Below, in pieces: positions 14,887 through 25,128 of a stretch of DNA of 64,000 nucleotides. Location of the stretch: the NCBI GenBank assembly GCA_963782985.1, contig CAWALU010000006.1, positions 1-64,000 of the forward strand. Reading direction: 5' to 3'. The notes beneath the pieces are model-generated. The model had not been told where the DNA came from, did no database searches, and saw only the letters and a list, made by a program, of their open reading frames with translations. How positions within the stretch are numbered: the stretch's first letter is position 1; each line of letters starts with the position of its first letter. This DNA comes from CAVSWT01 sp963782985 (GTDB taxonomy: Bacteria > Bacteroidota > Ignavibacteria > Ignavibacteriales > Ignavibacteriaceae). The position numbers were made by a program, and so were the translations under genes.

Positions 14887-17800
14887 TTAAAGTTTCCGCG
14901 CCACAACTAAAGTTGTTTTTAAAGTTTCCACTATGCCGGAATTACTATTTAACGCTTCAATAAAAACAATATAAATTCCTATTCTTAAAGGATGATTATC
15001 TTCATCCAAACCGTCAAAAATAATTGAGCCTTTTTCTCCGCTTGATTGATTGTTGGAAAGGCTGCGCACTAATCTTCCTTTGCCGTCAAAAATTTTAATT
15101 CTTGTTTGAGCTATCGGCTGAGTTAAAGTATAATTAATAATGGTAAAATCTTCAAAGCCGTCATTATCCGGCGAGAACGGATTTGGCGAAACAGAAATAT
15201 TTGATTGGCTTAATATTCCTTTAGTGAAAATGCTGTTTTGCATTCCAGGCGTTGCGCCGCTGGAATTTACTGAACTGCTCCAATTAAACTGATCGTTGCC
15301 GTTTAATATTGGATTGATTCTTTCAAGCGAAATGTTTTTTGTTGAAATAAAATTTTTGTTTTGCCAGCTATCATAATAATGGACTGAATCTATTATGTTG
15401 CCAAATAAATCTTTTAATAATATCAATTCGCCTGAGTTTGATAAGCCCAGTGAAGAAATATTTAAAATACTTTTTGACGAATACTCATTAAAATTATATT
15501 TGCGGTTTATAAGTGAATCTGCCGCCAAAATAAAATATGATTTGGGCGGAAGGTTTAAACTCACTTGCGAAAGTTTAAAGGCGTTTCCGTTTTCATCTTC
15601 AATATGCCAGCCGCCTATGTTCAGCGAGTCGTCGCTTAAATTATAAAACTCAATAAACTCTGAGTTGTCAGTATCGGGGTCAAACATTATTTCATTAATT
15701 ATTAAATCATTTCTGTTTGCCGGTTTAAAACTGTTAAGCGAGTTTAACGCGCCGGGAGTGCTTTTATTTTTGTTCAAAGAAGTTATCCAATTTGCGCTGT
15801 CATTTGTTTGGACGTTAAATGAAATTCTTTCTAACGAAAAATCATTTCCGCCGCCCCAGGCTGAATTATAATTTATGCTGTCAATTACTTCATTTCTAAA
15901 ATCAGATAAAATTATTCCGTCGCTTGTGTTGCCGAGCGTTCCAAAATTAACTATAAAAATTTTTGTTTTTACTTCGGGATAAACAGTGAAAAAGGAAGTG
16001 TCTCTCGCAATAATAAAATATTCGCCGGCGTTTATAACCGCATTATTTTTTGTAATGATTTTTTTTACCGGAGTTGTAAGTAAATCGCTTATGTTCCAAT
16101 TTTTAATATTAATATTTTGGTTTGAAATGTTTACAAGCTCAACCCATTCAGGCTGCGCGGGCGCGGGGTCGTACATTATTTCATTTATAATTATTGATGA
16201 TGATGAATAGCCAGGCTCAATAGCCGCGGCCAAAATATTATTGCTGGAATCTTGATCTTCTGCAAATTCAATCTTAACAAAAAATCTTTTTTTTGTTTGA
16301 ATATTTTTAATAGCATAATCAAAAGTTAGGGAGATAGAATCGCCGGCAATTAAATTCATATCTGATTTTTTCTCAAGCTGCAAATCCGGAATTGAATCAA
16401 GATCTGTATCTTCAAACAGCAAAACATTACATGATGAATTATTTTTCCCGATATTTTTTATTTTGGATGTTACATAAACATCATCTGTAAAAAAAGGTTT
16501 AGCCGGATTAAAAACTATGCTTGAAATTTCTACATCAAAATCTTTTTGAGTAACCGAATTTATTTCACCCGGTGTCGCTTTAAATATGCTTGATGATGAA
16601 GCCCAGTTGGTCGAATCTGAAATAAAATTATCAGCGTCAATTCTTTCCAGCGAGCCGCCATTATTTCCTCCCCAAATAAAAAGATATTCGAGCGAATCAA
16701 TAGCTCGGTTAAGAGAATCTATTAATATAATTCTGTCGCCGCTATTATTTAAAGTCGGAAAGCTTGCTTTAACAAATTTTGATTTAACGTTAAAATAATA
16801 TTGAATTGAACTGTCTTTTGTAATTACAAAAAATTCTTTGGGATTAAGAAGAGTAGAATTTTTAATAACAGTAACCGTGTCATTCTCATCGGCAATTTTA
16901 TAATTTTTTAAGTCAATTATTTTGTCGCTGCGGTTATAAATTTCAATCCATTCCGGCTGGGGAGAAGTGGGAGCGTACATAAATTCATTAATTACTATGT
17001 CGTTTCTTTCTTCATTTATTTGCGCGGCGGGAATTTTTGAAAACGAAATATTGTTAATCGTATCTTCATCAACTGAAAAAAATATTTTAGCAATAAATTG
17101 ATTTACGCCATTGTTAAAATTATTTGTGGGAAAAATATAAACTGCGCTGTCGCCCCTTTGAATTGTGCTTCCCGTAATTACTGATAAAAGTTCGCTCGTC
17201 TGAGGGATGGAATCTATGTTTAAGTCTTTAAAGAACTGCACTTCATAATTATCGGCGGAAAGCAATCCTACATTTTTAATTTTAATTTGAAAATTAATTG
17301 TCTCTCCAATTATTGCGTATTTTTTTTCAGGCTGGAATGAAGAAATTTTCAAATCATAATTTTTAGGAGTGATTGAATTTACTTTTCCCGGCGTAGCTTT
17401 GTTTATGCTTTGAGATGTTCCCCAATTTTGTTGAGTTGTTGAGTTTTCATTTATTAATATTCTCTCCAAAGACTTCCCGCCTGTTGAGCCGCCCCAATTA
17501 GGAAGATATTCTAAACTATCGAGTAAAACATTTAGCGAATCTTTTAACACAACGGCGTCGCCGGTATTATTAAGCGAAGGAAAATTTGAAACTATAATTT
17601 CAGATTCAACATTATAAAATTGTAAAATGGAAGAATCTTTGCTGATAACCAAAAAACTATTTGCTTCCAAATTATAATTATTTGAAACTACTTTTGTTTG
17701 TGTTGAATTATCAGAAATGGATAACCCTTTTAAATTTATAGCCGATAAAGAACGGTTAAAAATCTCAATCCATTCCGGCTCGCCTGAAGTAGGCGCATAC

Positions 17801-18759
17801 ATTATTTCATTAATTACAATATCGTTAAAATTATTTCCGGGCGGGTAAACATCAAACTTAAAATATTTAAAATTGTTGCTCGTGTCTTCATCGCTTAAAA
17901 AAATAACTTTTGCAATAATATTATAACCGCCGATGGAGAGTGAATTTAAAATTACGTTTACGGAAATTGAATCTCCCGCAAGTAAATTTGTAAACTGCTG
18001 ATTAAAAATTTGTTCATTTAAATTTCCAACAGAATCAAAATTAACATCATTAAAAATTTGAACTGTAAAATTATCGGCTATTTGCAGCCCGATATTTTTG
18101 ATCTTTGCAAAAATTGTTACATCGTCTCCATCAATAGCGGGGAAGGGCGAAGCTGAGATTGAAGAAAGAAATAAATCATTATTAATTGGAGTAGCTGAAT
18201 TTTTAAATCCCGGAGTGCCATTTACGCGCAGCGAATTTGCCCAATTAGATTGCGAATTATCGGAAGTCATTAAAATTTTTTCATCTGAAATTCCCGAGCC
18301 GCTGGCTCCGTTATTTGCGGAATATGTGTATGCCGAAAGCGTGTCGTTTGCAGAGTTCAATAATAAAATAGTTCTGTCGGCTGTGTTTGACATTCCGCTT
18401 GAGCCAAATGCATTGTCGCCTATTTTTAATACTAACGCTGAAGCTGGAACAAGCGAATTATAAATTCCATTTTGAAAATCATAATCGCCTTCAAAAACAA
18501 CCGCAAAAGATTTTGGCGGTAAAAGTGTCAAGCCGTTTTGCGCCGTAATTAAATCAGCGTTGCCGGTTGATTCTTTTATTTTAAATTTTAATCCATTTAA
18601 ATCAATGGTTTCTGTCTCGCTTGTATTGTATAATTCCATAAATTCGTTGGCGCCGCTGGGGGCGTTAAACATTATCTCGCTTAAAATTATTGTAGAATCA
18701 TTTTGCGGGTAAAGCAGGCGGAGCGGAAATAATAATAATAGGATTAATTTTTTTTTCAC
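14887..18759 (-). CDS. Large secreted protein with five lamin-tail domains, three CARDB-like domains and a sorting-type C-terminus
   Basis: This 1290-residue protein begins with a signal peptide (residues 1-18). Five lamin-tail (LTD) domains start with variants of IxxNEIMYxP...EWIEIYN at about residues 24, 313, 587, 858 and 1025. Each ends with a LERI...NW...ATPG motif. CARDB-like domains (KIKNIG or KIKNVG cores) lie between them at about 195-305, 468-580 and 740-850. The order is LTD-CARDB-LTD-CARDB-LTD-CARDB-LTD-LTD. The final 100 residues (ISVSPNPFSPDNDGFED to the end) form a FlgD/CHU_C-like domain as found in type IX secretion cargo. Such proteins sit on the cell surface; a ligand is not known. 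Confidence 0.92.
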   Translation of the reverse strand: MKKKLILLLLFPLRLLYPQNDSTIILSEIMFNAPSGANEFMELYNTSETETIDLNGLKFKIKESTGNADLITAQNGLTLLPPKSFAVVFEGDYDFQNGIYNSLVPASALVLKIGDNAFGSSGMSNTADRTILLLNSANDTLSAYTYSANNGASGSGISDEKILMTSDNSQSNWANSLRVNGTPGFKNSATPINNDLFLSSISASPFPAIDGDDVTIFAKIKNIGLQIADNFTVQIFNDVNFDSVGNLNEQIFNQQFTNLLAGDSISVNVILNSLSIGGYNIIAKVIFLSDEDTSNNFKYFKFDVYPPGNNFNDIVINEIMYAPTSGEPEWIEIFNRSLSAINLKGLSISDNSTQTKVVSNNYNLEANSFLVISKDSSILQFYNVESEIIVSNFPSLNNTGDAVVLKDSLNVLLDSLEYLPNWGGSTGGKSLERILINENSTTQQNWGTSQSINKATPGKVNSITPKNYDLKISSFQPEKKYAIIGETINFQIKIKNVGLLSADNYEVQFFKDLNIDSIPQTSELLSVITGSTIQRGDSAVYIFPTNNFNNGVNQFIAKIFFSVDEDTINNISFSKIPAAQINEERNDIVINEFMYAPTSPQPEWIEIYNRSDKIIDLKNYKIADENDTVTVIKNSTLLNPKEFFVITKDSSIQYYFNVKSKFVKASFPTLNNSGDRIILIDSLNRAIDSLEYLFIWGGNNGGSLERIDADNFISDSTNWASSSSIFKATPGEINSVTQKDFDVEISSIVFNPAKPFFTDDVYVTSKIKNIGKNNSSCNVLLFEDTDLDSIPDLQLEKKSDMNLIAGDSISLTFDYAIKNIQTKKRFFVKIEFAEDQDSSNNILAAAIEPGYSSSSIIINEIMYDPAPAQPEWVELVNISNQNINIKNWNISDLLTTPVKKIITKNNAVINAGEYFIIARDTSFFTVYPEVKTKIFIVNFGTLGNTSDGIILSDFRNEVIDSINYNSAWGGGNDFSLERISFNVQTNDSANWITSLNKNKSTPGALNSLNSFKPANRNDLIINEIMFDPDTDNSEFIEFYNLSDDSLNIGGWHIEDENGNAFKLSQVSLNLPPKSYFILAADSLINRKYNFNEYSSKSILNISSLGLSNSGELILLKDLFGNIIDSVHYYDSWQNKNFISTKNISLERINPILNGNDQFNWSSSVNSSGATPGMQNSIFTKGILSQSNISVSPNPFSPDNDGFEDFTIINYTLTQPIAQTRIKIFDGKGRLVRSLSNNQSSGEKGSIIFDGLDEDNHPLRIGIYIVFIEALNSNSGIVETLKTTLVVARKL

Positions 18760-18836
18760 AGCAAATAAAATTTGTAAAACAATTAGAATTGGATTTGAAG
18801 TTAAGAGTTCAATTTAATTTTAGCAACAGCCATTTT

Positions 18837-19631
18837 TTACTTTTTGCCGCTTTGGGAATTTGTTGATTCCAAATGTTTGGATGCAAAATAATCAAATAAA
18901 AAATTGGGGAGTAATTTTATTAATCTTGCGCCCCAAACTATCGCCCACGGAAACTGGATTATTTTTTTTTCTTTCTGAATTCCATTTAGAATATATTTTG
19001 CCGCTTTTTCCGGCGTCCACATAAAAGGCATGTAAAATTCATTTTTATCCGTCATTGGAGTTTTAACAAATCCCGGCTTAACTGTAATTACTTTTATTTT
19101 ATACTTTAAAAGTTCAACGCGCAGGCTCTCCAAAAAAGTTGAAGCTGCGGATTTGCTTGCGCAGTACAATCCGCTTTTGGGAAAACCTCTTGCATCGGAT
19201 AGGCTGGAAATTCCGACAAACATTCCTTTCTGCTGAAGCTTAAAATCCTCAAGTAACTCAGTTACAAAATTAATCATTCCCATAAAGTTTACGTCAAAAA
19301 TTTTTTGCGCTGTGGATGCGCTCATATTTTCTGCGAGAATTCTTTTGCTTGTGCCTGCATTTAAAATTGCAATATCAATATTTCCCAACTCGTCTTTAAT
19401 TTTTTTGATAGAAGTTTTTACGTCTGTAATTTTTGTAACGTCGCATTGTATGGGAAGGATTTCGGCTTTTTGGTTTTTAAGATTTACGGCAAGTTCGTCT
19501 AATATGTTTTTTCTTCTTGCAAGAATGGCGAGTTTACATTTGTAGGCGGCAATTTCATTTACAAGAGCCAAACCAATTCCGCTTGAAGCTCCCGTTATTA
19601 AAATAACTTTTCCGGTAAAATCCATCATCAT
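18837..19631 (-). CDS. Short-chain dehydrogenase/reductase
   Basis: This 264-residue protein is a classical SDR. The cofactor site TGASSGIG is at about residues 14-21, followed by NAG at about 91-93, the catalytic Ser in GISSLSDARG and the YCASK tetrad element near 157-161. PGFVKTPM follows. The position of the arginines after the first strand (ILARRKN) suits NADP(H). The substrate is not deducible. MMMD at the start leaves three possible ATG codons within 9 bases. It is followed downstream by the lamin-tail gene with a 77-base gap. Confidence 0.93.
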   Translation of the reverse strand: MMMDFTGKVILITGASSGIGLALVNEIAAYKCKLAILARRKNILDELAVNLKNQKAEILPIQCDVTKITDVKTSIKKIKDELGNIDIAILNAGTSKRILAENMSASTAQKIFDVNFMGMINFVTELLEDFKLQQKGMFVGISSLSDARGFPKSGLYCASKSAASTFLESLRVELLKYKIKVITVKPGFVKTPMTDKNEFYMPFMWTPEKAAKYILNGIQKEKKIIQFPWAIVWGARLIKLLPNFLFDYFASKHLESTNSQSGKK

Positions 19632-19849
19632 TTCTTTAAAAAAGTTATAGATGAAAAGAGGCTAAATGTTTTATCAATTAAAATAAAAGAATAAAATCTA
19701 AATAAGAAAAAAAATCGGGTTTGTAATAATAAGGGGCGGTTAAAAATTTAGCATTATCAAAATTAAAGCCAAAGCGTCTTTTAACTTTAATTTCAAATTA
19801 CTATGTTTGTAACAAAAATTATTCCAATGGGTTTTTAATTTAGATTATT

Positions 19850-20419
19850 ATGTTTATCGGTAATATTATTACGGTTGATGAGGTTTTAGTCAGGTCGGAA
19901 ATAGCTAATACTAATTTTGTCTGCGATTTGGTGAAGTGCAAAGGAGCTTGTTGTACGCTGGAAAGTAATTTCGGCGCGCCTCTGCTTAAAGAGGAAGTTG
20001 ATAAAATTGAGGAAATTTTACCGATTGTAAAAGAGTATCTTCCGCCAAGGCATCAAAAAGAAATTGACGTAAATGGATTTTTTGATGTTCACGATAGTGA
20101 ATTTTTAACAAAAAGTATCGATAATAAAGCATGTGTATTTGTCTATTATGAAGGTTCAATAGCAAAATGCTCAATTGAAAAAGCCTTTAATGATGGAAAA
20201 ATAGACTTCAAAAAACCAATTTCTTGTCACTTGTTTCCTATTAGAATTTCTAATCTTGGCGGAGATATTTTACGCTACGAAAAATTTAGCGAATGCGCGC
20301 CGGCTTTAGAAAATGGCGAAAACCTGCAAGTTAAAATTGTAGATTTTTGTAAAGAGTCGTTAATGCGTAAGTACGGAATTAAATGGTATTCTAAATTAAA
20401 GGAAGTTATCGGAAAATAA
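19850..20419 (+). CDS. DUF3109 family cysteine-rich protein
   Basis: This 189-residue protein matches the DUF3109 family of Bacteroidota. Eight or so cysteines occur in the conserved order: FVCDLVKCKGACC near residues 24-36, ACVFVY near 94, AKCSIEKAF, ISCHLFPIRI, FSECAPAL and FCKES. The CxxxxC...CC and CHLFPIR patterns are like those of YkgJ-type zinc/iron-cluster proteins. The function is unknown. It ends one base before the rpoN start, so it is almost certainly in the same transcript. Confidence 0.9.
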   Translation: MFIGNIITVDEVLVRSEIANTNFVCDLVKCKGACCTLESNFGAPLLKEEVDKIEEILPIVKEYLPPRHQKEIDVNGFFDVHDSEFLTKSIDNKACVFVYYEGSIAKCSIEKAFNDGKIDFKKPISCHLFPIRISNLGGDILRYEKFSECAPALENGENLQVKIVDFCKESLMRKYGIKWYSKLKEVIGK

Positions 20420-20420
20420 T

Positions 20421-21869
20421 ATGTTATCATTACATCAAAGATTATCTCAGCAGCAAAGGCTTTCGCCGCAGCAAATTCAATATCAAAAACTTTTGCAGCT
20501 AAATACATTGGCTCTTGAGCAGCGAATTAAAAACGAGCTGGAAATAAATCCCGTGCTGGAAGAAGTTATGGAAGGGGAAATGGAGCTTAATCAGGAAAAG
20601 GAAAAAGACGATTCAGTTGATGAAGAAGAAAATTTTGAAGATTATGATAAAGAGGAATTTGAGTTAGAAGATTTTATGAATGATGAATATGATTCATCGG
20701 ACAGAGTAAACAGAAGCGGCGACGATGAAGTGTATCAGCCTTTAACTGTGGCTAGAGAATCATTAACGGAACATTTGACTAATCAATTAAGAATGCTGGA
20801 GCTTGATGAAGAATGTTTTACTTTAGGCGAAGAAATTATCGGCAACCTTGACGCGGATGGGTATCTAAAAAGAAGTCTTGCTGAAATTTTAATGGAGTTG
20901 GAATTATTTGCGCACATAAATATTTCATCTGATAAAGCGGAGAAACTGCTGCAGAAAATTCAAAAGTTTGATCCGGTTGGAATAGCCGCCCGCAGTTTAC
21001 AGGAATGTTTATTAATACAGCTTCGCAATTTAAATTTAGACCCCTACTATACATACCTTGCCGAGCAAATGCTGCTTTATCACTTTGATGATTTTACTAA
21101 AAGAAGGTTTGACGCCCTCAAGCAAAAAATGGAATTAACTGATGAAGCGTTAAAAATTACAACTGATTTAATTCAACATTTAAATCCAAAGCCGGGCGAA
21201 GGAAATATTGAAAGCGATGAATTAAATCAAATCACTCCTGATTTTCTTATCGAAAAAATTGAAGATAATTTTGTAATAACTTTAAATGATAGAAGCCTGC
21301 CTTCGGTTACAATCAGCAGAACTTATCTTGAAATGATCGATACTAATAAAAGAGTAAAAAGAAACGACAGGGAAAAAAACACGTATAAATTTTTAAGAGA
21401 AAAATTTGAATCTGCAAAATGGTTTATTGCCTGCATTCAGCAGAGGCGCGAAACTTTAATGAAAATTATGCGGGCTATTCTTGAAAAACAATTTGAGTTT
21501 TTTGATAAAGGTCCCAAATTTTTAAGACCGATGATTTACAAAGATATCGCCGAAGAAATTCAAATGGATATTTCTACCATAAGCCGCGTGGTAAACGGCA
21601 AGTACGTTCAAAGTCCGATGGGAATTCACGAGTTGAAATATTTCTTTAGCGAAGGTTTAAATACAGACTCAGGCGAAGAAGTTTCCAACAAGCACATCAA
21701 AGCAAGATTAAAAGAATTAATTGAAGAAGAGAGCAAACGAACTCCGCTTAGCGATGATAAATTAGCCGCCATTTTAAATGAAGAAGGCGTACACATTGCG
21801 CGAAGAACTGTGGCAAAATACCGCGAGCAGATGCGCCTTCCGATAGCCCGGCTTAGAAAAGAATTATGA
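20421..21869 (+). CDS. rpoN: RNA polymerase sigma-54 factor
   Basis: This 482-residue protein has all three sigma-54 regions. Region I is glutamine/leucine-rich (residues 1-50, LSQQQRLSPQQIQYQKLLQL). Region II is acidic (about 50-95). Region III contains the core-binding part (LDADGYLKRSL and DPVGIAARSLQECL) and the HTH MDISTISRVVNGKYVQSP. The RpoN box is ARRTVAKYREQMRLP near the end. It directs transcription from -24/-12 promoters with AAA+ activators. It lies between DUF3109 and a methyltransferase-like gene, overlapping the latter by four bases. The Fis-type HTH fragment at the right window edge could be part of one of its activators. Confidence 0.97.
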   Translation: MLSLHQRLSQQQRLSPQQIQYQKLLQLNTLALEQRIKNELEINPVLEEVMEGEMELNQEKEKDDSVDEEENFEDYDKEEFELEDFMNDEYDSSDRVNRSGDDEVYQPLTVARESLTEHLTNQLRMLELDEECFTLGEEIIGNLDADGYLKRSLAEILMELELFAHINISSDKAEKLLQKIQKFDPVGIAARSLQECLLIQLRNLNLDPYYTYLAEQMLLYHFDDFTKRRFDALKQKMELTDEALKITTDLIQHLNPKPGEGNIESDELNQITPDFLIEKIEDNFVITLNDRSLPSVTISRTYLEMIDTNKRVKRNDREKNTYKFLREKFESAKWFIACIQQRRETLMKIMRAILEKQFEFFDKGPKFLRPMIYKDIAEEIQMDISTISRVVNGKYVQSPMGIHELKYFFSEGLNTDSGEEVSNKHIKARLKELIEEESKRTPLSDDKLAAILNEEGVHIARRTVAKYREQMRLPIARLRKEL

Positions 21870-22519
21870 TCTCTTATGGATTTGATGTTTTAATTATTTT
21901 ATTTCTTTTTTTTCTCTTCGGCTTAACACATTCAATTCTCGCATCCCGAAAATTTAAATTATATTTAACGAAAAAACTTGGAAACAAAATTGCGTTTTAC
22001 CGTTTATCATATAATTTATTTTCATTTTTAATTTTATATTTATTTTTCGTCATCGCTCCAAAGCCGGATATAATAATTTATGACTTACCCGCGCCTTATG
22101 ATATTCTTATTTTGGTTTTGCAGTTTGTAAGTCTTGCGGGATTTTTTTGGTCGATAAAATATTTTTCAGGAAAAGAATTTTTGGGTATAAGTCAAATAAA
22201 AAGATATTTCAATAACGAATACAATATTAAGGAATTAGACGAGCAGCTTACATTAAGAATTTCCGGACCCTACAAATACAGCCGTCATCCGATTTATTTT
22301 TTCAGCATTTTGTTTTTGCTGTTCAGACCAATAATGGATTTGTTTTATGTAACTTTATTTGTTTGCATTGTTTCTTATTTTTACATCGGTTCATTTTACG
22401 AAGAAAAAAAGTTAGTGGAAAAATTCGGTGAATTTTATAAGAATTATCAAAAGCAGGTTCCGAGAATATTCCCCGCCAAAATTTTTCATCCATATCATAA
22501 TGAAGCTAAATCAGTTTAA
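21866..22519 (+). CDS. Isoprenylcysteine carboxyl methyltransferase-like membrane protein
   Basis: This 217-residue membrane protein has about five or six hydrophobic segments. The C-terminal half carries the ICMT/PEMT signature: GPYKYSRHPIYF at about 148-159 and EEKKLVEKFGEFYKNYQKQVPRIFP near the end. The family transfers methyl groups from SAM to lipid or prenyl-like substrates, and the N-terminal part resembles NnrU-like members. The substrate is unknown. It overlaps rpoN by ATGA and is followed after three bases by the PPIase gene. Confidence 0.82.
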   Translation: MISYGFDVLIILFLFFLFGLTHSILASRKFKLYLTKKLGNKIAFYRLSYNLFSFLILYLFFVIAPKPDIIIYDLPAPYDILILVLQFVSLAGFFWSIKYFSGKEFLGISQIKRYFNNEYNIKELDEQLTLRISGPYKYSRHPIYFFSILFLLFRPIMDLFYVTLFVCIVSYFYIGSFYEEKKLVEKFGEFYKNYQKQVPRIFPAKIFHPYHNEAKSV

Positions 22520-22522
22520 AGA

Positions 22523-24355
22523 ATGAAGCAAAAATATTTATTAAAATATTTTTCGGTTCTAATCGTCCTATTAATTAATACAAATTCATTTGGGCAAGAT
22601 ACAATTATCGCAAAAGTTGGAAATCTGAATATTACAAAAGATGAATTTACAGACAGGTATGAATTTGTTCCGCAGCCAAATTCAAACAAAGATCAATCAT
22701 TAAAAAAATATGATTTGCTTTATTCAATAATTGCAGAGAAGCTGTGGGCGTTGGAAGCGGAGGATGAAAATCTTATCTCGGCTTTGGAAACTCAAACCGC
22801 ATTTGCCAGCATCGAAAAAATGTATGTGCGCGATGCGTTGTACAAAATAGAAATTGGCGATAAATCCAAAGCGAGTGAACAAGAAATTAATGACGCTTTG
22901 AAAAAATATTTTTCTGATTTATTTATCGCTGTGATTTATGAAAAAGATTCTTCCCAGATTTTTGATGATTTTGAAAAATTAAATTCAGGAATTAGTCTTG
23001 ATTCATTAAGTGAAATGAAAAAAATCGAACCAAAAGTTATTGAAATTAAATACGGCGAAATGAATGAAGAACTTGAAAATTTATTTTACAATTTAAATGA
23101 AAATGAATATTCAACCCCGCTTAACCTTAACGGCAAATGGGTAATTTTTAAAAATGAAAAAACAATAAAACGTTCATTTACCTCGGAAGATATAAATGCC
23201 GCCGTAAAAAGAGTTAAAAAAATTATTGAAGAACGAAAGTCCGATAAAGTTTATAACAATTTTGCGAAACAATTTTTTTCTAATTTAAAAGTTAAAACTG
23301 ACGGTGAAATTTTTTGGCAGATCGCTGATTTTTTAACTCAAGTTTTAAGTGAAAGAAAAACCGCGAACGCAATTCCCGACAGTGAAAATGTAAAAATGGA
23401 AGTTAAAGATATTTTGAATTTAGAATCTAAATTAGGAAAAGAAACGTTAGATAAGCCTTTTGTTCAGTTTGAAGAAAATCCTGTTTCAACGCGCAATTTT
23501 TTAAAACAGTTTATATTTGATGGTTTTTATTCTAATCAAGTTGATGAAAAAACAATTTCAGTAAAACTGGATTCAAGAGTGAAATCTTTTATCGAAAATG
23601 AATTATTGACAAGAGAAGGCTATAATCGAGGACTTCAAAATTTACCCGAAGTTCAATCGCGTATTCAAATGTGGAAGCAAAATTATCTCGCAAAAATTTT
23701 ACAGCAAAAAATTGTTGATTCTTTAAATGTAACCGATGACGAAGTCTATCAATATTATTTAAAAAAGAACAGCGGTGAAAATGAAAGTCCTGTTCAAGTG
23801 AATATATTGGAGATTTTAACTGATAGTCTTGAAGTTGTTGAGCAAGTTTTAAATGAATTAAACAATGGCGCAGATTTTAGAAAACTTGCGGCTATTCATA
23901 CCGAAAGAAAATGGACAAAAAACAATGGCGGCGAGTTTGGATTTTTCCCTTCAACTATGTACGGCGAAGTTGGTAAAACCGCTGCAAGCATGAATGAAGG
24001 AGAAATTTACGGACCAATAAAATTGGACGAGGGTTATTCAATAATAAAATTGATTGGGAAAAAGAAAGCCGAAAATATTTCAGACGTGCCTTTCGATTCA
24101 ATTAAAAGCGATTTGAAAAAAGAAGCTCTTTACAAAAAGCTTAGCCAGTACTTTATGAATTTCACCGCTGAACTCGCAAATAAATTCGGCGTAAAAATTA
24201 ATAAGCCAACATTTAATAAAATTAATTTGTTGGATTTAAAAACTTACGTTTTCCGTTATATGGGTTTTGGCGGAAGAATAACAGCCGCGCCTTTAACTCC
24301 TAATTTTACTGAGTGGGTTCCGGTTTGGGAAAAAAGTACTAATGTAAATCCTTAA
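22523..24355 (+). CDS. Periplasmic parvulin-type peptidyl-prolyl isomerase (SurA/PpiC-like)
   Basis: This 610-residue exported protein has a signal peptide (residues 1-25, ending SFGQD). A SurA-like N-terminal helical region (KDEFTDRYEF motif near 38) is followed by a long helical section. A rotamase domain lies at about residues 425-520, with VNILEILTDSLE, NNGADFRKLAAIHTER, NNGGEFGFFP, MNEGEIYGPIKLDEGYSIIKLI. It probably chaperones outer-membrane proteins, which fits the many barrel proteins in this window. It is the last gene of the DUF3109-rpoN run. Confidence 0.9.
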   Translation: MKQKYLLKYFSVLIVLLINTNSFGQDTIIAKVGNLNITKDEFTDRYEFVPQPNSNKDQSLKKYDLLYSIIAEKLWALEAEDENLISALETQTAFASIEKMYVRDALYKIEIGDKSKASEQEINDALKKYFSDLFIAVIYEKDSSQIFDDFEKLNSGISLDSLSEMKKIEPKVIEIKYGEMNEELENLFYNLNENEYSTPLNLNGKWVIFKNEKTIKRSFTSEDINAAVKRVKKIIEERKSDKVYNNFAKQFFSNLKVKTDGEIFWQIADFLTQVLSERKTANAIPDSENVKMEVKDILNLESKLGKETLDKPFVQFEENPVSTRNFLKQFIFDGFYSNQVDEKTISVKLDSRVKSFIENELLTREGYNRGLQNLPEVQSRIQMWKQNYLAKILQQKIVDSLNVTDDEVYQYYLKKNSGENESPVQVNILEILTDSLEVVEQVLNELNNGADFRKLAAIHTERKWTKNNGGEFGFFPSTMYGEVGKTAASMNEGEIYGPIKLDEGYSIIKLIGKKKAENISDVPFDSIKSDLKKEALYKKLSQYFMNFTAELANKFGVKINKPTFNKINLLDLKTYVFRYMGFGGRITAAPLTPNFTEWVPVWEKSTNVNP

Positions 24356-24430
24356 GTTCTTGGCTATGTTTATTTAGGAAGTTAAAAATGATCATCTTTT
24401 TTTCTTGCAGGAAACAGTAAAGTTGAGTTC

Positions 24431-24499
24431 GTCATTCAGAAGGAAACTTTTTAAATCAAAGCACAATTGAATCGTGTAAAAGGATACTTGCTGAATGAC
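24431..24499. repeat. Dispersed palindromic element with GTCATTCAG ends
   Basis: GTCATTCAG at 24431-24439 is mirrored by CTGAATGAC at 24491-24499, and the inner flanks AGGAAACT and TACTTG are partly complementary. Related ends occur at 11791, 27734 and 38559. The element lies between the PPIase gene and hslV. No coding function is visible. Confidence 0.65.
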
Positions 24500-24582
24500 A
24501 ATCGTGGAAATGGAGTTGTTTTTTAGAGTAACAAAACAATCTGAAATCATTAATTTTTGAAATTTAAAGGAGCATATTTATA

Positions 24583-25125
24583 ATGGAAAATAAAATAAGA
24601 TCAACAACAATTTTAGGAATTATTCACAAAGGCGATTGCGCGCTTGGCGGCGATGGACAAGTCTCCCTCGGCAATACCATAATGAAACATAACGCAATGA
24701 AAATTAGAAAAATTGCAAATGGCAAAGTGCTTTGCGGTTTTGCCGGCGCATCGGCAGATGCTTTTACTTTGATGGAAAGGTTTGAAGACAAGCTTGAACA
24801 ATACAGAGGCAACGTTCACCGCGCTGCTGTGGAGTTGACAAAAGATTGGCGCACCGATAAATACCTTCGCAAGCTGGAAGCAATGCTCGCCGTGGTTACT
24901 GAAGAAAAGGCGCTTGTAATTTCGGGCAACGGCGATGTGATTGAACCGGATGATCAAATTGTCGCCATAGGTTCCGGCGGAATGTATGCGCTGGCGGCTG
25001 CTAAAATGTTAAAGCAGTACAGTTCTCTTTCTGCAAAAGAAATTGTTCAGACTGCGCTTAAAACCGCTTCCGAAATTTGCATTTACACAAACGATAAAAT
25101 AAACGTTGAAGAATTGGATAAATAA
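24583..25125 (+). CDS. hslV: HslV (ClpQ) protease subunit
   Basis: This 180-residue protein is the proteasome-like peptidase of the HslUV complex. The catalytic threonine is T8 in STTILGIIHKG, so a seven-residue leader must be removed. GGDGQVSLG, KIANGKVLCGFAGASADAFTL and the C-terminal ASEICIYTNDKINVEEL are typical. HslV forms a double hexamer capped by HslU and degrades misfolded proteins in the cytoplasm. The hslU gene starts three bases after the stop. Confidence 0.97.
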   Translation: MENKIRSTTILGIIHKGDCALGGDGQVSLGNTIMKHNAMKIRKIANGKVLCGFAGASADAFTLMERFEDKLEQYRGNVHRAAVELTKDWRTDKYLRKLEAMLAVVTEEKALVISGNGDVIEPDDQIVAIGSGGMYALAAAKMLKQYSSLSAKEIVQTALKTASEICIYTNDKINVEELDK

Positions 25126-25128
25126 AAA

